From Limonium bicolor (Eukaryota > Streptophyta > Magnoliopsida > Caryophyllales > Plumbaginaceae), in assembly GCA_023374045.1 (NCBI GenBank), contig CM041779.1, forward strand, positions 301,764,167 to 301,828,166: a stretch of DNA of 64,000 nucleotides, written 5' to 3'. Below the pieces are notes generated by a model. The model was given only the letters and a program-made list of their open reading frames with translations. It made no database searches and was not told where the DNA came from. How positions within the stretch are numbered: position 1 is the stretch's first letter; every line of letters begins with the position of its first letter. Shown here piece by piece: positions 1-12,985 of this stretch. Position numbers and translations under genes: made by a program.

Positions 1-2104
1 AGTGTTTTGACTTCCATGCGGTCTATTACACAATGGATTCTGATTAGAGGATCTTAACCATATTGGCGCTTTAGTCCCTAAACCAAGAATTCACATTGGA
101 GTTCTAACTCATAACCGGTTTCGGTCCTGGCCTATGAGGCTTTTAGGCATTGATAGCTAGCCATTTATTCATATTCACCATGTATATTCAGTATCTGGTG
201 TATGGGCTCCTTGGCCTCTGTTGCGCAACTCTGGTAATTATAGATCTAGTTTGCCCCATTCGTTACTATTACTGTATTATGCATCTCTAATGTATTACCC
301 TTATCTTGGTAATAATGGTTTCTCAACCGACGCATGGTATCTCTGACCCTGAGCGAATTCGGTGAGTTTCACAACTTTCTATCCACTTCCATAACAACTT
401 ACTGTGTATACAGCTATGTATTTCACAATGATTGACTTGTTCCCTTCCGACTTACTGTCGGTTGAGATTGAGCTACTACCTAGTGTGTAGTGCTCTCTCA
501 GCTATTTACAACATTTGGGGTATATTCCATACTGATATTTGGCAGTTAGTGCTACTGTAGTCACTTACTGTTAATCATGTCTCCACCTTTGGTTTTGTAC
601 ATGTATTCTTTCATTGGTGCGGCCTTGCATTACCTATGCATCGGCCATTATAACATTATTCCCCACAATTACCATGCTTCTGATTCCTAGCTATCCCATT
701 TGATCATTACTGCACAAGTGCAATACCAAAACACTCAGTCATACAGAGTGCAGAGGCGTAAACTCTTGACAGTAAATCCCTTATGCGATTCGCCATGGAA
801 TTCACACTGAGTTCCTTATCACACAGTACCTACCACTGGCTTATTGCCCAGTCTGTTTAACATCGCTTATCTTGCATCTCTACTAAGTTTAACTCATAAC
901 TGGTCTTATCTGCCACATTATCATTCAACAATACTTATACAACGGTCGCTTACTGCGCACCGTGCTTATTGTATAACATAACACTAACTTGCATGGTATT
1001 TACTGTCACATTAACTTCCACACTTTACTTACATTATTCACATTATGGTTCTCATTCATTTGGATGACTACCGAATGTTCCTTGAGCGTTGCTCACTCGA
1101 GTCACAAACCGGCGTTACTTAGCTCGGTGCTTCACTTTATACACACATACTACTAAGCTAACTGCTCTCTTTCAATAATAACGTCGTCCATCCTTAACAT
1201 ATTTCTTGAACTTGATTCACATAACTACCGCTCCTGCGGTCTCACAATATCGAGAGGTATCCCCACTCTTAATGCAGTGGTTCGTTTTCCACTCTATTAC
1301 TTGTATAACATATACTTCTGCAACTGATCAAATTTACATAACACAAGTTGTTGTGGCTTATAAGCCTTACTGTCACGATTCCTTCCAAGTTATCTCTTTG
1401 GCAACTTAGGGTCCTACTGTTAAGTGGGTTTACCTTCAGTGTTTAATCCGGGTAATTGTTCCAAATCTTGTGTTTCTGTTATATTGCTCCATCTAACAAT
1501 GTTTAATCCAAACACCCCTCAAGGATTGCTCCTGGGTGTTACTAACATATGCCATTACATCTGGCTTGCACTCATGGGTACATTCAGTAACTACGTCTTC
1601 TTACGTTCTTAGTTGGGTATTCGTTTCTGCTATCATGTCATATCCCTCAGACTTCTCAAGTCATATGTGATGCCTTTACATAACAGTCTGTGCTCTTCGC
1701 ACTTCTTGACTATATACATTTCCTTGACCAGGTTTCTTTACTTCAACCATTCATGGTAATGCGTCGCTCTTGTTTAACTCACACTGCTGATCGTAGTACG
1801 GAGTCGACTACTTCCCGTGTTTCGGACTCTACTCGTATACATATGTGGGGTACCCTACTGATACATTACTACTTACCCAACTAACCCATAAGTAGGTCTG
1901 TCAGGCCCACAAGCTCCTATCGGAGTGCGGTCGTCCCACAATTCAGTTGGTACACTCGTAGTGTCCGTCACACGCCTAGGTGAAGTATTCTGTTGTCAAC
2001 TCCCTTATATTGTCCCGTGACAATATTCATTCCTTGCTTCCCGAACTTAATCGAGGGAAAGTTTATCCACTGTTGTATCTTTATCAACTGCCCTTGGTTT
2101 TACT

Positions 2105-2208
2105 GGTTTGGTTTAAAAGAAGGTTGGAAAGAAGTGTTGGTTTGAAAGAAAATTTTGGTTTTGAAAGAAAGAGTTTAGATTAATCTGGGTTTGAAAGAAA
2201 ATTTTTCA
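2105..2208. repeat. purine-rich imperfect direct repeats (GGTTTGAAAGAAAATTTT-like)
   Basis: About four imperfect copies of a GGTTTGAAAGAAA-type unit lie within 104 bases, ending in poly-T runs. They stand out from the mixed-composition sequence around them. Function is unknown; a decayed polypurine tract or simple slippage are both possible. Confidence 0.5.
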
Positions 2209-3176
2209 TGGTTTCACAACATCTTCTTACCTTAGCCAAGTCTAGCTTCTTGCTGACTGGTGTACTTACAATTACAGAGGTTAGGCTAGCAGGCCCTTCC
2301 ACTGTTATGACGATCACATTTAACTTTATGGTACTTTTCCAAGTACTTTGTAGTGGTTATAAATTTCCCGAACTGCCCTGTTATAGTAGCACTTGCTATG
2401 GCAAGTGCGCCATGCTAACTGGCTATCGGTTTAACACATACCGGTTGTGGTATTGTTTTTACCCATACTGTCATCAGTGGCCTTGTTGGCCCTCACTGAT
2501 CTTGCTGCCTTGATAATAACTCTTCTAGGTGACTTCTCACTGTCTTCACATGACGATCATCAACTAGGGTGTTTCCCATTCTGGGAGACCCCTTTTTCTT
2601 AGTATTGTATTCTCTTTGTAGCCCGTTCCATGTATTTGGGCACTACGTTGTAGTTCCCTTGTCGGTTGGTATACCGTTGGTGTATTATTTATCAACTGTG
2701 GTCCCGTAGACACTCGTCTCGGGTTTCACTAATCCACTTCTTGCCTGTTGCACGGTTGGTGCGTTGCAAGCTGGTTATTCTCGACTGCTCGGCATGTCGA
2801 CCCAGGTTGCCGGAAATTCTATTCTCCTATACACGAGATTCTTCATTCTTCGCTATGAAATGCGGTTAACATTATTCAGATGGGAACCGTCTCCGGGATT
2901 CCCAGTTTTCGGGATCTACCGTATGACAGGTTCTCCGTACCTTAGAGGTGTTTAATAACAGCCAGATCGGGTATTCCCGAGTAAGAGAGGACTTCCATCT
3001 CTCTGGCGTTTTTTCCCAAGTTATAAAACAGGGACTGTGGAGGGTGGGATGGAGATTGTAGGTTTCCAGTACACACTGGTAATTCCTATCTAGCGTATCT
3101 CTCACGCTATCACTCAACCCTTAACCCAAAGTACTTAAATCCTAACTCGGTACTTCCTAAGCTCGGTAATTCAGTC

Positions 3177-3204
3177 ATCAGAGCGATACTTCGCTCTGAT
3201 ACCA
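3177..3204 (-). promoter_or_regulatory. tRNA-Met-type primer-binding site inside a 10-bp hairpin
   Basis: Read on the minus strand, the LTR end (...GGGGTGTTACA) is followed after five bases by TGGTATCAGAGC (3,193-3,204). This is the usual initiator-tRNA-Met primer site of many plant copia and Tekay/Del-type gypsy elements. The primer site runs into a perfect inverted repeat, ATCAGAGCGA / TCGCTCTGAT with a 4-base loop (3,177-3,200). Half of the priming site could therefore be paired in the RNA. The site fixes the LTR boundary and the minus orientation. Confidence 0.75.
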
Positions 3205-5162
3205 CTTTTTGTAACACCCCATCCAACATTGACACACTTATAATAAATTGCAGCGGAAAGCAAACTTCATCACATTACTTATCTCTTGGTGTCACACGCC
3301 GTTAACCACCCACGTGGCTAACAAGGCTATTACATATACATTGTACCGGTCTGATGGACTAGATTCCCAAGCGACTACACATTATTATCCCTTAACAACA
3401 ACCCATATACTTTATACATTCCAACCGTACCGAGTATTTACAAACTAATGCCGATAACAATTTCGGTCTTACTACGCTTACAATGCTTACGCCATTTAAA
3501 TGGCTACCCATGCGTGAACATCTACCCCGTCCTACTCTCGAACGGCTTCCAGCTCCTTGTACCTGAAATAGAAAAGGAGAGAAAGGGTGGCCCCCAAGGG
3601 GCTCAGCACCTTTGCTGGTATGGTAATCCCGCAGCCCACATGCTACCGGGCCACGCGCAACTAATTGTCGTCTTAGCATGTGATTGATTATATTTAAATC
3701 ATGCATGCAACTGTAAACACACAACACAAAACATTTCACCTCAATGGGCTCAACAAACGGATAATACATCCTTACTTGATGAGTCACTCATGGTATTCAT
3801 TATCCTTAGAGTGTTCCTCCTCTAACGGAGCTACTTCCTTAATAGATGACACTTACCCTTAAATCGGGTTATCCTTAAACACCTCTTGTCACAACTGGGA
3901 TTCATTTCCATGATCCACACACTTCATATCTTACAATATATCACATTCCTCACATAACAAAACATAACAACACTTTTCTCGTTTCGACGTACACATAATA
4001 ACATCGCATTCATTTTAAACATCTAACATATACATATCATAGCATAGCAAGGGAAATTGCCTAGCACAGTATCAACACAAAACACATAAGATCGGTTCAC
4101 ACAAGGAACCTTCCACCATAGTTAGTATACATAGTGAGCCTAGAGATTATTGCCAATCTCATGCTAAGCTCGTTACCAACCTCGTTACCGTCCAGTTATA
4201 TCGAACGGTTAACTTAAACCCAAGGTGTGTCGGATATAGTAATCCCAAGCACACCGAAATAACATTGTATGCCCCTGTGGCCTGACGTGAGTCAGTAAAC
4301 TAGCTTTGGATAAGCTAAGGGAAGGTCGAAACCAAATTGGAATACAACATATACATACACCAAGAGAGCCGAACCGATATGACATCGACTCCCGTCCTCA
4401 CACGCGTGGCCGGAACATACCGGACTCCTCACCCCCCATTAGTACATATATACTTTTAAATAAGTAGTTAGAGACCCATTATGGAGCCTACCACATCCAC
4501 ACACCATACGGTATCATAACCGAGTTAAGCACACAAGGGAGGTTCACACACTTGCATACAACAACAATATCCAACTAACTCACACATAGCCGTGGTTAGA
4601 ACGTTCCCAAGGTTTGGGTCGTTAACTCCGAATACCGATCTCTCATGTGCTCCTAGTTCTAGTTAGCTAAGGTTTAACACTTATTTGAGGTTAAACGGTA
4701 TCGGAGATTAAAAGCGCCACATAAATGAATTACTGTAAACTCATTACACGTTTTTTATCTTACAAGGTGGCAAACACTCAGCAAAATACATTGGCATACA
4801 AGCCGGTGTAATCCGGTAGGACACAGGTTGCAAGAAACCATACCTGTCACCGGGGTCCACTTTATCCTGTCCACTTATGTTCCTCGAGCAATCTCGGACA
4901 ACTGATAATATTACATGTACTTTGATTAACATCGGGGTAGCACGATTACTTAATGTCTAATGCTTATAACTTTTTCCCCGTTAACTTAGTTACATAACTT
5001 CACTTTTTAACTTGTTTTACTTTTACATTTCAATACAACTTTTCACCCACTTAATTGTCCTTAAAACTCACCTAACATGTCCTTAACAACTTTATAACAT
5101 CATTACTAATCAATCCCCATCATTACATATCATTTCATAACCTTAACCCATGTTTTTGGTCC

Positions 5163-5480
5163 GACCGAACTTACCGACCGACCTTGCACAAGGTCGGTCC
5201 ATTCCAGAACACTTTACCGTAAAATTTCTACTCCGACCGACCTTGTAAGTTCGGTCGCATGTTCGGTCCATTCCCGAGAGTTTCTTCCCTTTGAAAATTC
5301 AAGCCCGACCGAACTTGCCAAGTCCGGTCCCATGTTCGGTCGGTTCCAGAAACTTAATCCGTACACAAAATACAAGCCCGACCGACCTTGCAAGTCCGGT
5401 CCCCAAGGTCGGTCCATTCCAGAAGCCAATTCTCGCAGGGTAAACTGGGCTCGACCGAACTTGCAAGTTCGGTCGCAAGT
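5163..5480. repeat. 73-bp tandem array of palindromic GACCGA...TCGGTC units
   Basis: Five units start at about 5,163, 5,235, 5,307, 5,380 and 5,453, spaced 72-73 bases. Each has a near-perfect palindrome with arms GACCGAACTTG / CAAGTTCGGTC; it is perfect over 22 bp at 5,453-5,474. A further half-site (CATGTTCGGTC or a variant) and ATTCCAGA-like sequence usually follow. The array is G+C-rich inside a very A+T-rich LTR. It lies in the transcribed part of the LTR if the TATA near 7,095 is the promoter. Confidence 0.85.
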
Positions 5481-7091
5481 TCGGTCTACCCTAGACCCTT
5501 GTTTTCCTTTTCTCATTCAACTCCAAACTTCACCCCATATATCCTAGTACACCCTAACCTCATTTGGGCACTTCAAACACACCTTTAGCCATGTACTAAA
5601 CTCTCTAAATCACACACCAAAACCATCTTATCATTCACAAATTCCTTACAAAATTCTTAGCACTTGGAATGCTTCCTCCTTAAGATTCCTAAGTGGTATT
5701 TCACCAATAATGACCACTATACCAAGGTGTTTCCTCTACACCTTAACATCATCTCCCAAACTTCTTTTCTTACTAACTAAACCTCCTTTTTCACATCTTA
5801 CCTAAACATCACTTATTCCTTGGATATCAACATTACCTAAACCTTAAACAAACTTCTCCAAGACTTAAATACATTCTCAAAACACACATTGAATTCCTAG
5901 AACTTCCAAGATAACACCTAAATCCTTGCATCACTCTAAATCACCTTAATACATGTTTTCTTCCCAAGTAAAACATTTGTTCACCTTTACACTTCTTAGT
6001 TCACCAAAACTTACTTAAAACACTTAGAACTTCTTACACATTTTCCAAATTTTGCCATAGCTTCTCTTGTATATACTCACATCCAAACACTTAGGTTTTT
6101 ACCTTATTTCATTCAAGAACACCTAAAATCCATCAACACATTTTTATACACAAACTTCACACATTTAGCACTACATCACAATATAGTGCATAACTTAAAT
6201 TGCTTGGCACTTAGGCCCTTAAATACATGGCTCTTAGGCCCTTAAATAACATAAATCTTAAACACTGAATTTCCCACATAAATAATGCCTTTGACCTGCA
6301 AATACACCCAACAATACATATGCCCTTAATAAACTCCTTGAGAGCATTTTACTAGCTCATTTGCCATTGGCTCCTTAGGTATTTTATAAGCAAATCAAGC
6401 TCATTTTCCTAAGGCATTTAAACTACATTGAGATAGTTTGTTTACCTCTTTTTCCTCACAACTTCTTTCTTGTTTCCTTGTAAAACCGGTGGGATGTTTG
6501 GTTGTTTGTCAACTTCTAAACAATGTACACATAATAGAATGAGTATTCAAGCATCATGATTCATCTCATTGTAAACCCTAGTTACCTATATTGTTTTAAG
6601 GTATTAAAATGATTGTTTTACCTTGGAATGGAAAGAGCTTGAATAAGTATTAAGAGAGGACTCCTCCTAGCCCTTGGAAGATTCAAATGAAGCTAAAAAA
6701 GACAAGAGAAGACACCATTACAAGGTGCATTTTCGGTCAACACCAAAAATGAAGGAAATGGAGTTTCTTTGGTTTTTCCTTACCTTGAAGCAAAGGTGAT
6801 CAACAAGGCATGAAAATATGAGCTCAAGCTCCTTCAATGGTGAATCTCCATGGCACCGAAATGAAGCTTTTGACGATTTGAAAAGATAGAAGTGAAGAGC
6901 TTGGTCTAACTAAGACAAATATGGTCTTAGAATTTGATTTGGAGCATTAATGAACATTTGGTGAGCAATTGAAGTTAGAGAAGAGAGGGGCTGCAAGCTC
7001 GGTTCTGGTTGGGAGAATAGAGGAAGAACATGGTGGGAAGGCAAGGAAATGAAGAGGAGAGGTGAGAGGTGAGAGGTCTCACTTTTGCAAG

Positions 7092-7099
7092 ATATTTAA
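7092..7099 (-). promoter_or_regulatory. candidate LTR TATA box
   Basis: TTAAATAT on the minus strand is followed downstream (lower coordinates) by a C+T-rich stretch to about 6,990, as in plant LTR leaders. It would transcribe towards 3,210 and the primer site, which fits the LTR orientation. It was picked by composition and position only. Confidence 0.35.
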
Positions 7100-7899
7100 G
7101 CTTAAAAGCAAATAGTAACTTTACTTTATTTCTTTTTTCTTTTCTTTAGTTGGATGACTAGGTTGGTGACTCCCCACCTTAAAACCGTGGCCCCTTCAAT
7201 ATATAACATATATATGGCCTTTGTTGATCAATTAAACAACTTATGTTGACTTATAACTTAAACTAGCACTATTTGAGCACTATTCACAAAACAAGGCACA
7301 TATTTGTGAAATTTTTTATTTCCCATTGATATAGACTTCCAAATGTGATACTATATAGTACACATGTTAATTAAAGAGTAATGATGGACATTTAGCCATT
7401 CAAAACTCATTTACAAGACAATTTTTCAAAAACGTGCTTTAAGACTCCTTAAAGCACTTTTGTGTCTTAGCTCGTTTTCAAGCTTGGTTTTCTTTGGTAA
7501 TTGATTTAATACGTTCATTAACATATTTATAAGGTATAGGTATGACCATTAGGTCTTATACAAATTTATCCCAAGCTTAGAGCATATTTTAGCCCATATT
7601 GACCTTAAGGTATTTATTTGTGTTTTGTTTGGTTTCATTGTCTACCAAGGTTTCCTAAGGACTTAATTAGCCTTATAAAATCATAATTAAATATTATCCA
7701 GTCTTGGTAGGCTCTTTGGGTCCTAACCAAGTTCACTCCGAGCTTAGAGCACGTTTTTGCTCAAACCGTGTCTTAGTGTTTTATCGTGCTTTACTATGGT
7801 TTAAATTGTACACTGATGTTTCTAAGGCACTTTTTAGCCTTTAGATGCCATACTTTAACATTTAAACAACATACCAAGGTTTGAGGTATTTCAGGTCTA

Positions 7900-8891
7900 G
7901 TCTAGACTCGAGCAGAAAACACATGTAAACGGATTAAGTACGAGGAATAATAATTTACGTCTGAAGGAATAATTAATTAGTCCAATCAATTTATCCACAG
8001 ATACAAATTCACCCAACCAATCTATTTATCACTTGGTCGGATCATAATAGATTTAGTAAAGCAGTTCAATAAACTCATGAAATTTATTAAAAAGCGCAAG
8101 AATAACATTAATCGTAACAATCCGTAATTAATTAAAACTAGAAAATATAAATTACTTAATTAAAACAAACTGAAATAAACCATCCCCAGAGTAAATCCTC
8201 TAAACCGACATAATAAATAAATTGACAGAATAAGAAATCATCTTATCTGACACCTGATTTTACTTTGTTATTTGAACTGATAATATATCGGTTTATAGGT
8301 TGGATAAATGGGTGTGAATGGATATATGAATGTGTTGTGTGGTCTAGGATGGAATCGGTGTGTGTTGGTGTATCGTGGAAATAAAATGGGTGAGATGGGA
8401 TGGAGGTGTGTCGAATGGAGAGTGAGCAGGTGGAGGAATGATAGTAGTAGTGTACAACACTACGTACTTGGCGTCTCTTCTGTTCGTACTGGTGGGTATT
8501 TATAGAGTATTAGTGATTAACTCACTAATGATGAAGCTTGATGGTGATATGCTGGAAAGTAAGCAAATGAACGTGGGCACAATTCTGGAAAGCGAAAAGT
8601 AACATGGTGCACTTGCTGATGTAACATGCTGGAAAGAGTAGACATGCAGCTGGGGTGGTGGTTTAATTTTCGATCGTGAGAGCAGCAGGAATTGGTGTGC
8701 TGTGAGTGGGCTGTCAGGTTGCTTTAGAAACTTTTTTTTCAATCTTGACAGATCAAACCGACATGCTCCTCTGTACAATGGTATGCAACCTCCAATATTG
8801 GTGTGCCACGTGAGATTGATTAATTCAATCATGAGTGCATGGCCATCAAATGAAATAGATGATCGTGATGGTGGTGTTGTTTACGTGCTCC
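7900..8891 (-). other. A+T-rich non-coding stretch with a minus-strand TATA-like box; possible LTR remnant
   Basis: No convincing coding frame. CTATAAATACCC at 8,494-8,505 on the minus strand precedes a long A+T-rich transcript-like region with poly-pyrimidine tracts. This resembles in layout the minus-strand LTR at 53-54.6 kb. No terminal TG...CA pair or target duplication was found, so it could equally be a gene 5' region or unrelated repeat DNA. Confidence 0.25.
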
Positions 8892-8904
8892 CACTACAAC
8901 ATAT

Positions 8905-9575
8905 AAGTACAGTTGGGGCAATTTTTGTTGCACCAACAGATCAATATTTGCACTAATAAGATATTCGGTGCAATTTTAATATTGCTCCAGGTTGCACCGA
9001 TTGATGCGCACCAACAAGTCATTGGGGCAAATTTTTAGCGTGCACTATCTTAAAAGCTCTATGGGTGTAAAGATTACTTGCACCAATTGATATAATTCTA
9101 ACAGTGCACTTAAATGTTGCACTAAATTGTACTAGTCTATTAGTGCATGTTTGCTAGGTTGCACCGTTTGATCAATAGCAAAAGGTGTGAATTATTTTGT
9201 TGCACTATTTGAGCAATATCAAATAGTGCGAGCTATTTTATTGCCCCGTTTGACCTCCTTCTACTACAGGCAAAGTCTATTTATTGCACCATTTGATAAT
9301 TAACATTGGTGCAAAATATATTTCTTGCACCGTTTGATGGTTAACAATTGGTGCAAATCTATTTATTGCACCATTTGAAGTTTACAAATAAGGCATTAAG
9401 GACATTGCACCACTTGGTGCATAAACATGCTAGCATACACTAAACACTAAAAGAGCAAACCTTAAGAGTTGCACTATTTGATAGCCTTCCATTAGTGCAT
9501 TTCGCTGTTATTACTCTATTTGATATCACATTTGGTGCAAATTTGAGTTGCCCTATTTGATCTTTTAGATTTGAA
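8905..9575. repeat. left subterminal array of TTGCAC...GTGCAA hairpins
   Basis: About ten imperfect units, roughly 50-60 bases apart, each of the form TTGCAC(C/T)(A/G)TTTGAT, spacer, then (A/T)GTGCAA. Some are near-perfect hairpins: near 9,208-9,232 the arms are GCACTATTTGA / TCAAATAGTGC. Others have arms GCACC / GGTGC, so paired bases change together between units. Arrays like this bind the DNA-binding transposase subunit in En/Spm-type elements; whether these do is inference. Confidence 0.7.
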
Positions 9576-9599
9576 AAAAAAACAAAATCCTAAATAGGT

Positions 9600-12340
9600 A
9601 ATTTTCATATAAATACCATTAGGAGATGAAGAATCCATAAATTCATTTATTATGCCTATCTGAAGCATGTCTTTAGATAAATGAATGGCTGAGAGGGAAA
9701 TATTGACAAAAATACTATTTTATATAATGATGAGTATTTGTACAATAATGAAGAAAATAAAACAGTATAGATGCACAAACACAGTTCTGCTCAATGACTA
9801 TAATCAAAATGACTACAAGATGCTAAACAGGCTAAATGATCCAATCAAGGTCAATTTTGATCATACTCTAATGCTAAAGTCATCTTGGAAAGGCTCTGAT
9901 GTTGACATAGAACTGATCTCCGTTGCTGCAGAAATGCAAAAATTCTCTGATGCTGCAAAAAAAAAGTGTACATTATGTAAAGTGAGCAGATGCAAAAATG
10001 GATCCAAATTTGAGTAGCTTTACAACCAGCAAAAACTCACTGAAAAATAATGCAGCTACTACTTTAAGTAAAGTTCAGTAAGACATATCCTTCTAGCTCA
10101 AAAATAATGCAGCTAGCCTTCCTTGCATTCATCACCCACTATTAATGGTACTTTAAACTTCTGATGCAGATCGGAATTTTCTCCTAACATACTCATTATC
10201 ACAGCATGGCAATATGGTTGACAAACAATCAATATAAGACCTAAAAACTACATTGTCAAAGCTATTTACAGTAGAAAAAATAGAAACAATATAATTTAAC
10301 AATTTAGCGAAGAAATCTAGAGCATGAATTGATAAAAATATAATGTAACAATCATGAATGCATAGGGATGCAACATTACCATATTGATATAAAATTAGCT
10401 GAACTTCAAGGTGTCGGCTCTACATCAGGAATCCATAAATTACTATTAGAGTAGTGAAGCTACTAAATCATCTAGAAGTGTGGCTATTCTCAAAGTTAAA
10501 CTAAAAAACCAGAAATAAACACACTGATCTCACCTGTGATGCCACCTTCATTGTGAATATGAGTGAGTCAGGAGCTTCACGCTGCAGTTGTTTAAACAAT
10601 GCTCTAACTTCAGCATTATGAACCTGAAATTTCAATCGCATATAGAATTTTTTTCAGTAGACTGTCATGGAATTTTTCCAGTAAAAATAACCAGGATTTG
10701 GAACAACTTTACAAGTCAGCAGAGAGAAGATTCATACTGACAAACACTATGGATATATTTTACAACTTGATAGCTTGAATTGCTTCCTCTGTTGTAAAAA
10801 CACAAGCTTGCCTGTATATTTCATCGAGGATGATATCCAAGCAACTTTGTGCAGGAACTTCAACCTACATAATCAAGTTCGACAACAATTAACTGGTGTA
10901 AACCTATGAAACTAAAAAATTCTCGGATAGTAGATTTAAATACATGAGAACTCATCCAAAATTGGTAGAGCATCAGGCATCCTTATAGGTATAGCTCCAT
11001 TTATGTAGCCATTGTTGAGAGCATCAGCTGCAGCCATTGCTTCAGAGACATAGAGACATAGAAGTAGGCAGAGCCAACAAATTTCTCACGTAGATATAGC
11101 CCATGAGTAATCATTTTCAGACCAAATCTAGTTAACAGTAAATTATAACCAGAACGAATTCCAATGCAGAGGAACCCCACTAATACCGGAAGACTGAAGA
11201 ACAAAACTAGGATGAAAAACTCAGGTATCAATTATGAAGATCCAAAGGCCGGAAGAAAGTTTTTTAGCATCGAAACCCAGTAAATGTGTATCATTAAGAA
11301 GTAGTAAGCAGACATGAACCATTAACTTGGAGAACATATTATAATAAGAACAAACAGATGAGGATGAAAGAGGGTGATGATGACATATATCTGCCTCGAA
11401 TTACCAATAGTACGCAGCTCACAAGTGGCAAACACACAAGCATTTTAGTTAATGACATCTTAGCTCGGGTTAAGGCTAAATGCCATGAGAGAGAAAGATT
11501 ATCTCCTGTGTAGAGCTAAAATATACACAAAATAGCAAACATGTTAGCTTGTAAAATAATCTATTGAATAGATTGAGCTGAATACCGAGAGTGTGAGTAT
11601 GAGTATCCCCTGTGATGAGCTAACAACTTACACGCAAAGCAATGAAACATGTTATTTCTTAAAGTAACCAATTGAACAGATTAATGATGAGAAGGTGGAT
11701 ACGACCTGCAAGACCGTCGAAGTCAGTCATGAGAAGATTTTGAATTTCCTGCAAAAGAAGTACAAGCGGATCACAGAAAAGAAAACACAACTCTAAGGTT
11801 ACTTACTCTCACCTTTAAGTGAGGAAATCAGATCCCAGCCTGGGCAAATATGATCCCCCTAGGTTCGCTTCATTTGGTAGCACACAAAATCGGTTTCAAG
11901 AGCATTAGGGACCAAGCCAGATGAAATCTACATATGGAGATGAAAGCAGAGAGAGCCTTGTGTGCGACAGAAATATTATTGAAACGTAACGATACAACAC
12001 AAATATAAACTAAAAAAAACTGAGATGCCTCAATAAATTATTTCTTTGTAAGAGAGTAAACACATATGTAGCAAAAGAGACACAAGAGCAGTTCAAACAG
12101 GCTTTGAACTATATTCATGTTCCGATGAAATCTGTGATGCGTGAAGGACTTGGAGGTCCTTAGAGCAGAAGGAATCGACAGAGAAGTATTGAGAAATTAC
12201 CGTGAGTGAAGATTGAGAACAACAGTCGCAGAGCATGGAGTTCCTTGTCCGCAAGTTCAGATTGTACAATTACCGTGAAGAAGGAGAAGAGTTAGGGTTT
12301 GAAGAGAAAAGGAGATTACCGGTCATTTAAAAAAAATGAA
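9600..12340 (-). pseudogene. gene-like exon fragments inside the CACTA-like element, product not recognised
   Basis: Minus-strand pieces read like separate exons. Around 10,960-11,100 there is a frame encoding ...ADALNNGYINGAIPIRMP..., interrupted by an 8-base duplication of TATGTCTC. Near 10,800-10,860 a frame reads VEVPAQSCLDIILDEIYRQA. Near 10,540-10,625 a frame reads VHNAEVRALFKQLQREAPDS. At 11,706-11,748 a 43-base exon, EIQNLLMTDFDGLA, is bounded by AG and GT. A leader-like segment with AAACCCTAAC lies near 12,290. A plus-strand open frame of 110 codons at 9,685-10,017 is also unexplained. I do not recognise the protein. Capture of a host gene by the transposon is my preferred reading; an unrecognised transposon gene is the alternative. 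Confidence 0.4.
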
Positions 12341-12344
12341 ATTT

Positions 12345-12985
12345 AATGTACTATTGGTGCAACTAAATAAAGTTGCACTATCAAACACTAACAAATTGTG
12401 CAAAAGGTTAAGATGCATTATCAGACACTAACAAATAGTGCAAAATGTTAAGATGCACTAATTGAATTTCTCTATTGGAGTGAATATTTCACTTGGTACC
12501 GTTTGTCCATTTAACAAATAGAGCGATAGGAAAATAATTGCACCATTTGATATGATCTATCAGTGCCCTGGGAAATGAGCACCAACAGATAGTCTATATT
12601 AGGGCAAGTTTTTCTTATTGCCCCTACTGATCATATTTTAAATAATGAAATTTAATGCACTTTTGGTGCGACTAGATAAAAATGCACTATTTGATAACAT
12701 CAATTAGTGCAACCTATGATATTGCACCTATAGATATTTTCTATTAGAGTAAAAATTTTGTTCTGCCCTGTTTGATCATTCGTATAGTATGAATAGTTTT
12801 GAGGTGACATCAATAAATAGGGCGACTTAAAAATTTGCTCTACTTGATACTATCTGTTAGTGCAATTTTTTTTTGTGCACCTTTTACTATGGTCAAGTAG
12901 TGCACCATAATTGTGCCCTATTTGTTGTAACATTTAAGTGCAACCTTTAAAATGCACTAGTTGATAGTCTATAAGTTGCCCCAAA
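12345..12985. repeat. right subterminal array of TTGCAC...GTGCAA hairpins
   Basis: The same motif family as the left array, in both orientations, with units such as GCACTATTTGAT...ATCAATTAGTGCAA near 12,684-12,715. Two tandem copies of an ACACTAACAAATxGTGCAAAA unit lie at 12,385-12,445. The array ends near TTGCCCC at about 12,980, mirroring the GGGGCAA next to the left terminus. Confidence 0.7.

Larger units (their letters stand above)
1..3209. other. non-coding stretch behind a minus-strand LTR (possible internal region)
   Basis: No reading frame here resembles a known protein; the longest open frames (about 100 codons) have no motif. The stretch lies directly downstream, on the minus strand, of an LTR end plus primer-binding site at 3,193-3,210. 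By position it should therefore be the internal region of that element. Tekay/Del-like elements normally begin gag within a few hundred bases of the primer site, and none is seen over 3.2 kb. I infer a non-autonomous or heavily decayed element. The alternative is unrelated repeat DNA joined by a later insertion. Confidence 0.35.
3210..7900 (-). mobile_element. long Tekay/Del-like LTR, minus strand (upper boundary approximate)
   Basis: The end at 3,210 reads TGTAACACCCC on the plus strand, i.e. GGGGTGTTACA on the minus strand, directly before a primer site. About 80 bases inside is a block (about 3,286-3,335) also found near four other LTR ends here: GGTGTxACxCGCC followed by TTAxCCACCCACGTGGCTAAC. 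Near 3,520-3,570 a CCTACTCTCG...TACCTGAAAT stretch is likewise shared with the copies at 13.6 and 28.1 kb. A minus-strand TATA-like TTAAATAT at 7,092-7,099 is followed by CT-rich leader-like sequence. The other LTR end is not clear, so 7,900 is a guess. No coding is visible. Tekay/Del assignment rests on terminal sequence and primer type. Confidence 0.55.

Noticed and set aside
2208..2513. 101-codon open frame in the left non-coding stretch
   Set aside because: Cys/Tyr/Pro-rich random-looking composition and no similarity to gag, which would be on the other strand.
9685..10017. 110-codon plus-strand open frame as an independent gene
   Set aside because: No motif, A+T-rich, inside a transposon and opposite to the exon-like pieces; kept only as a remark.
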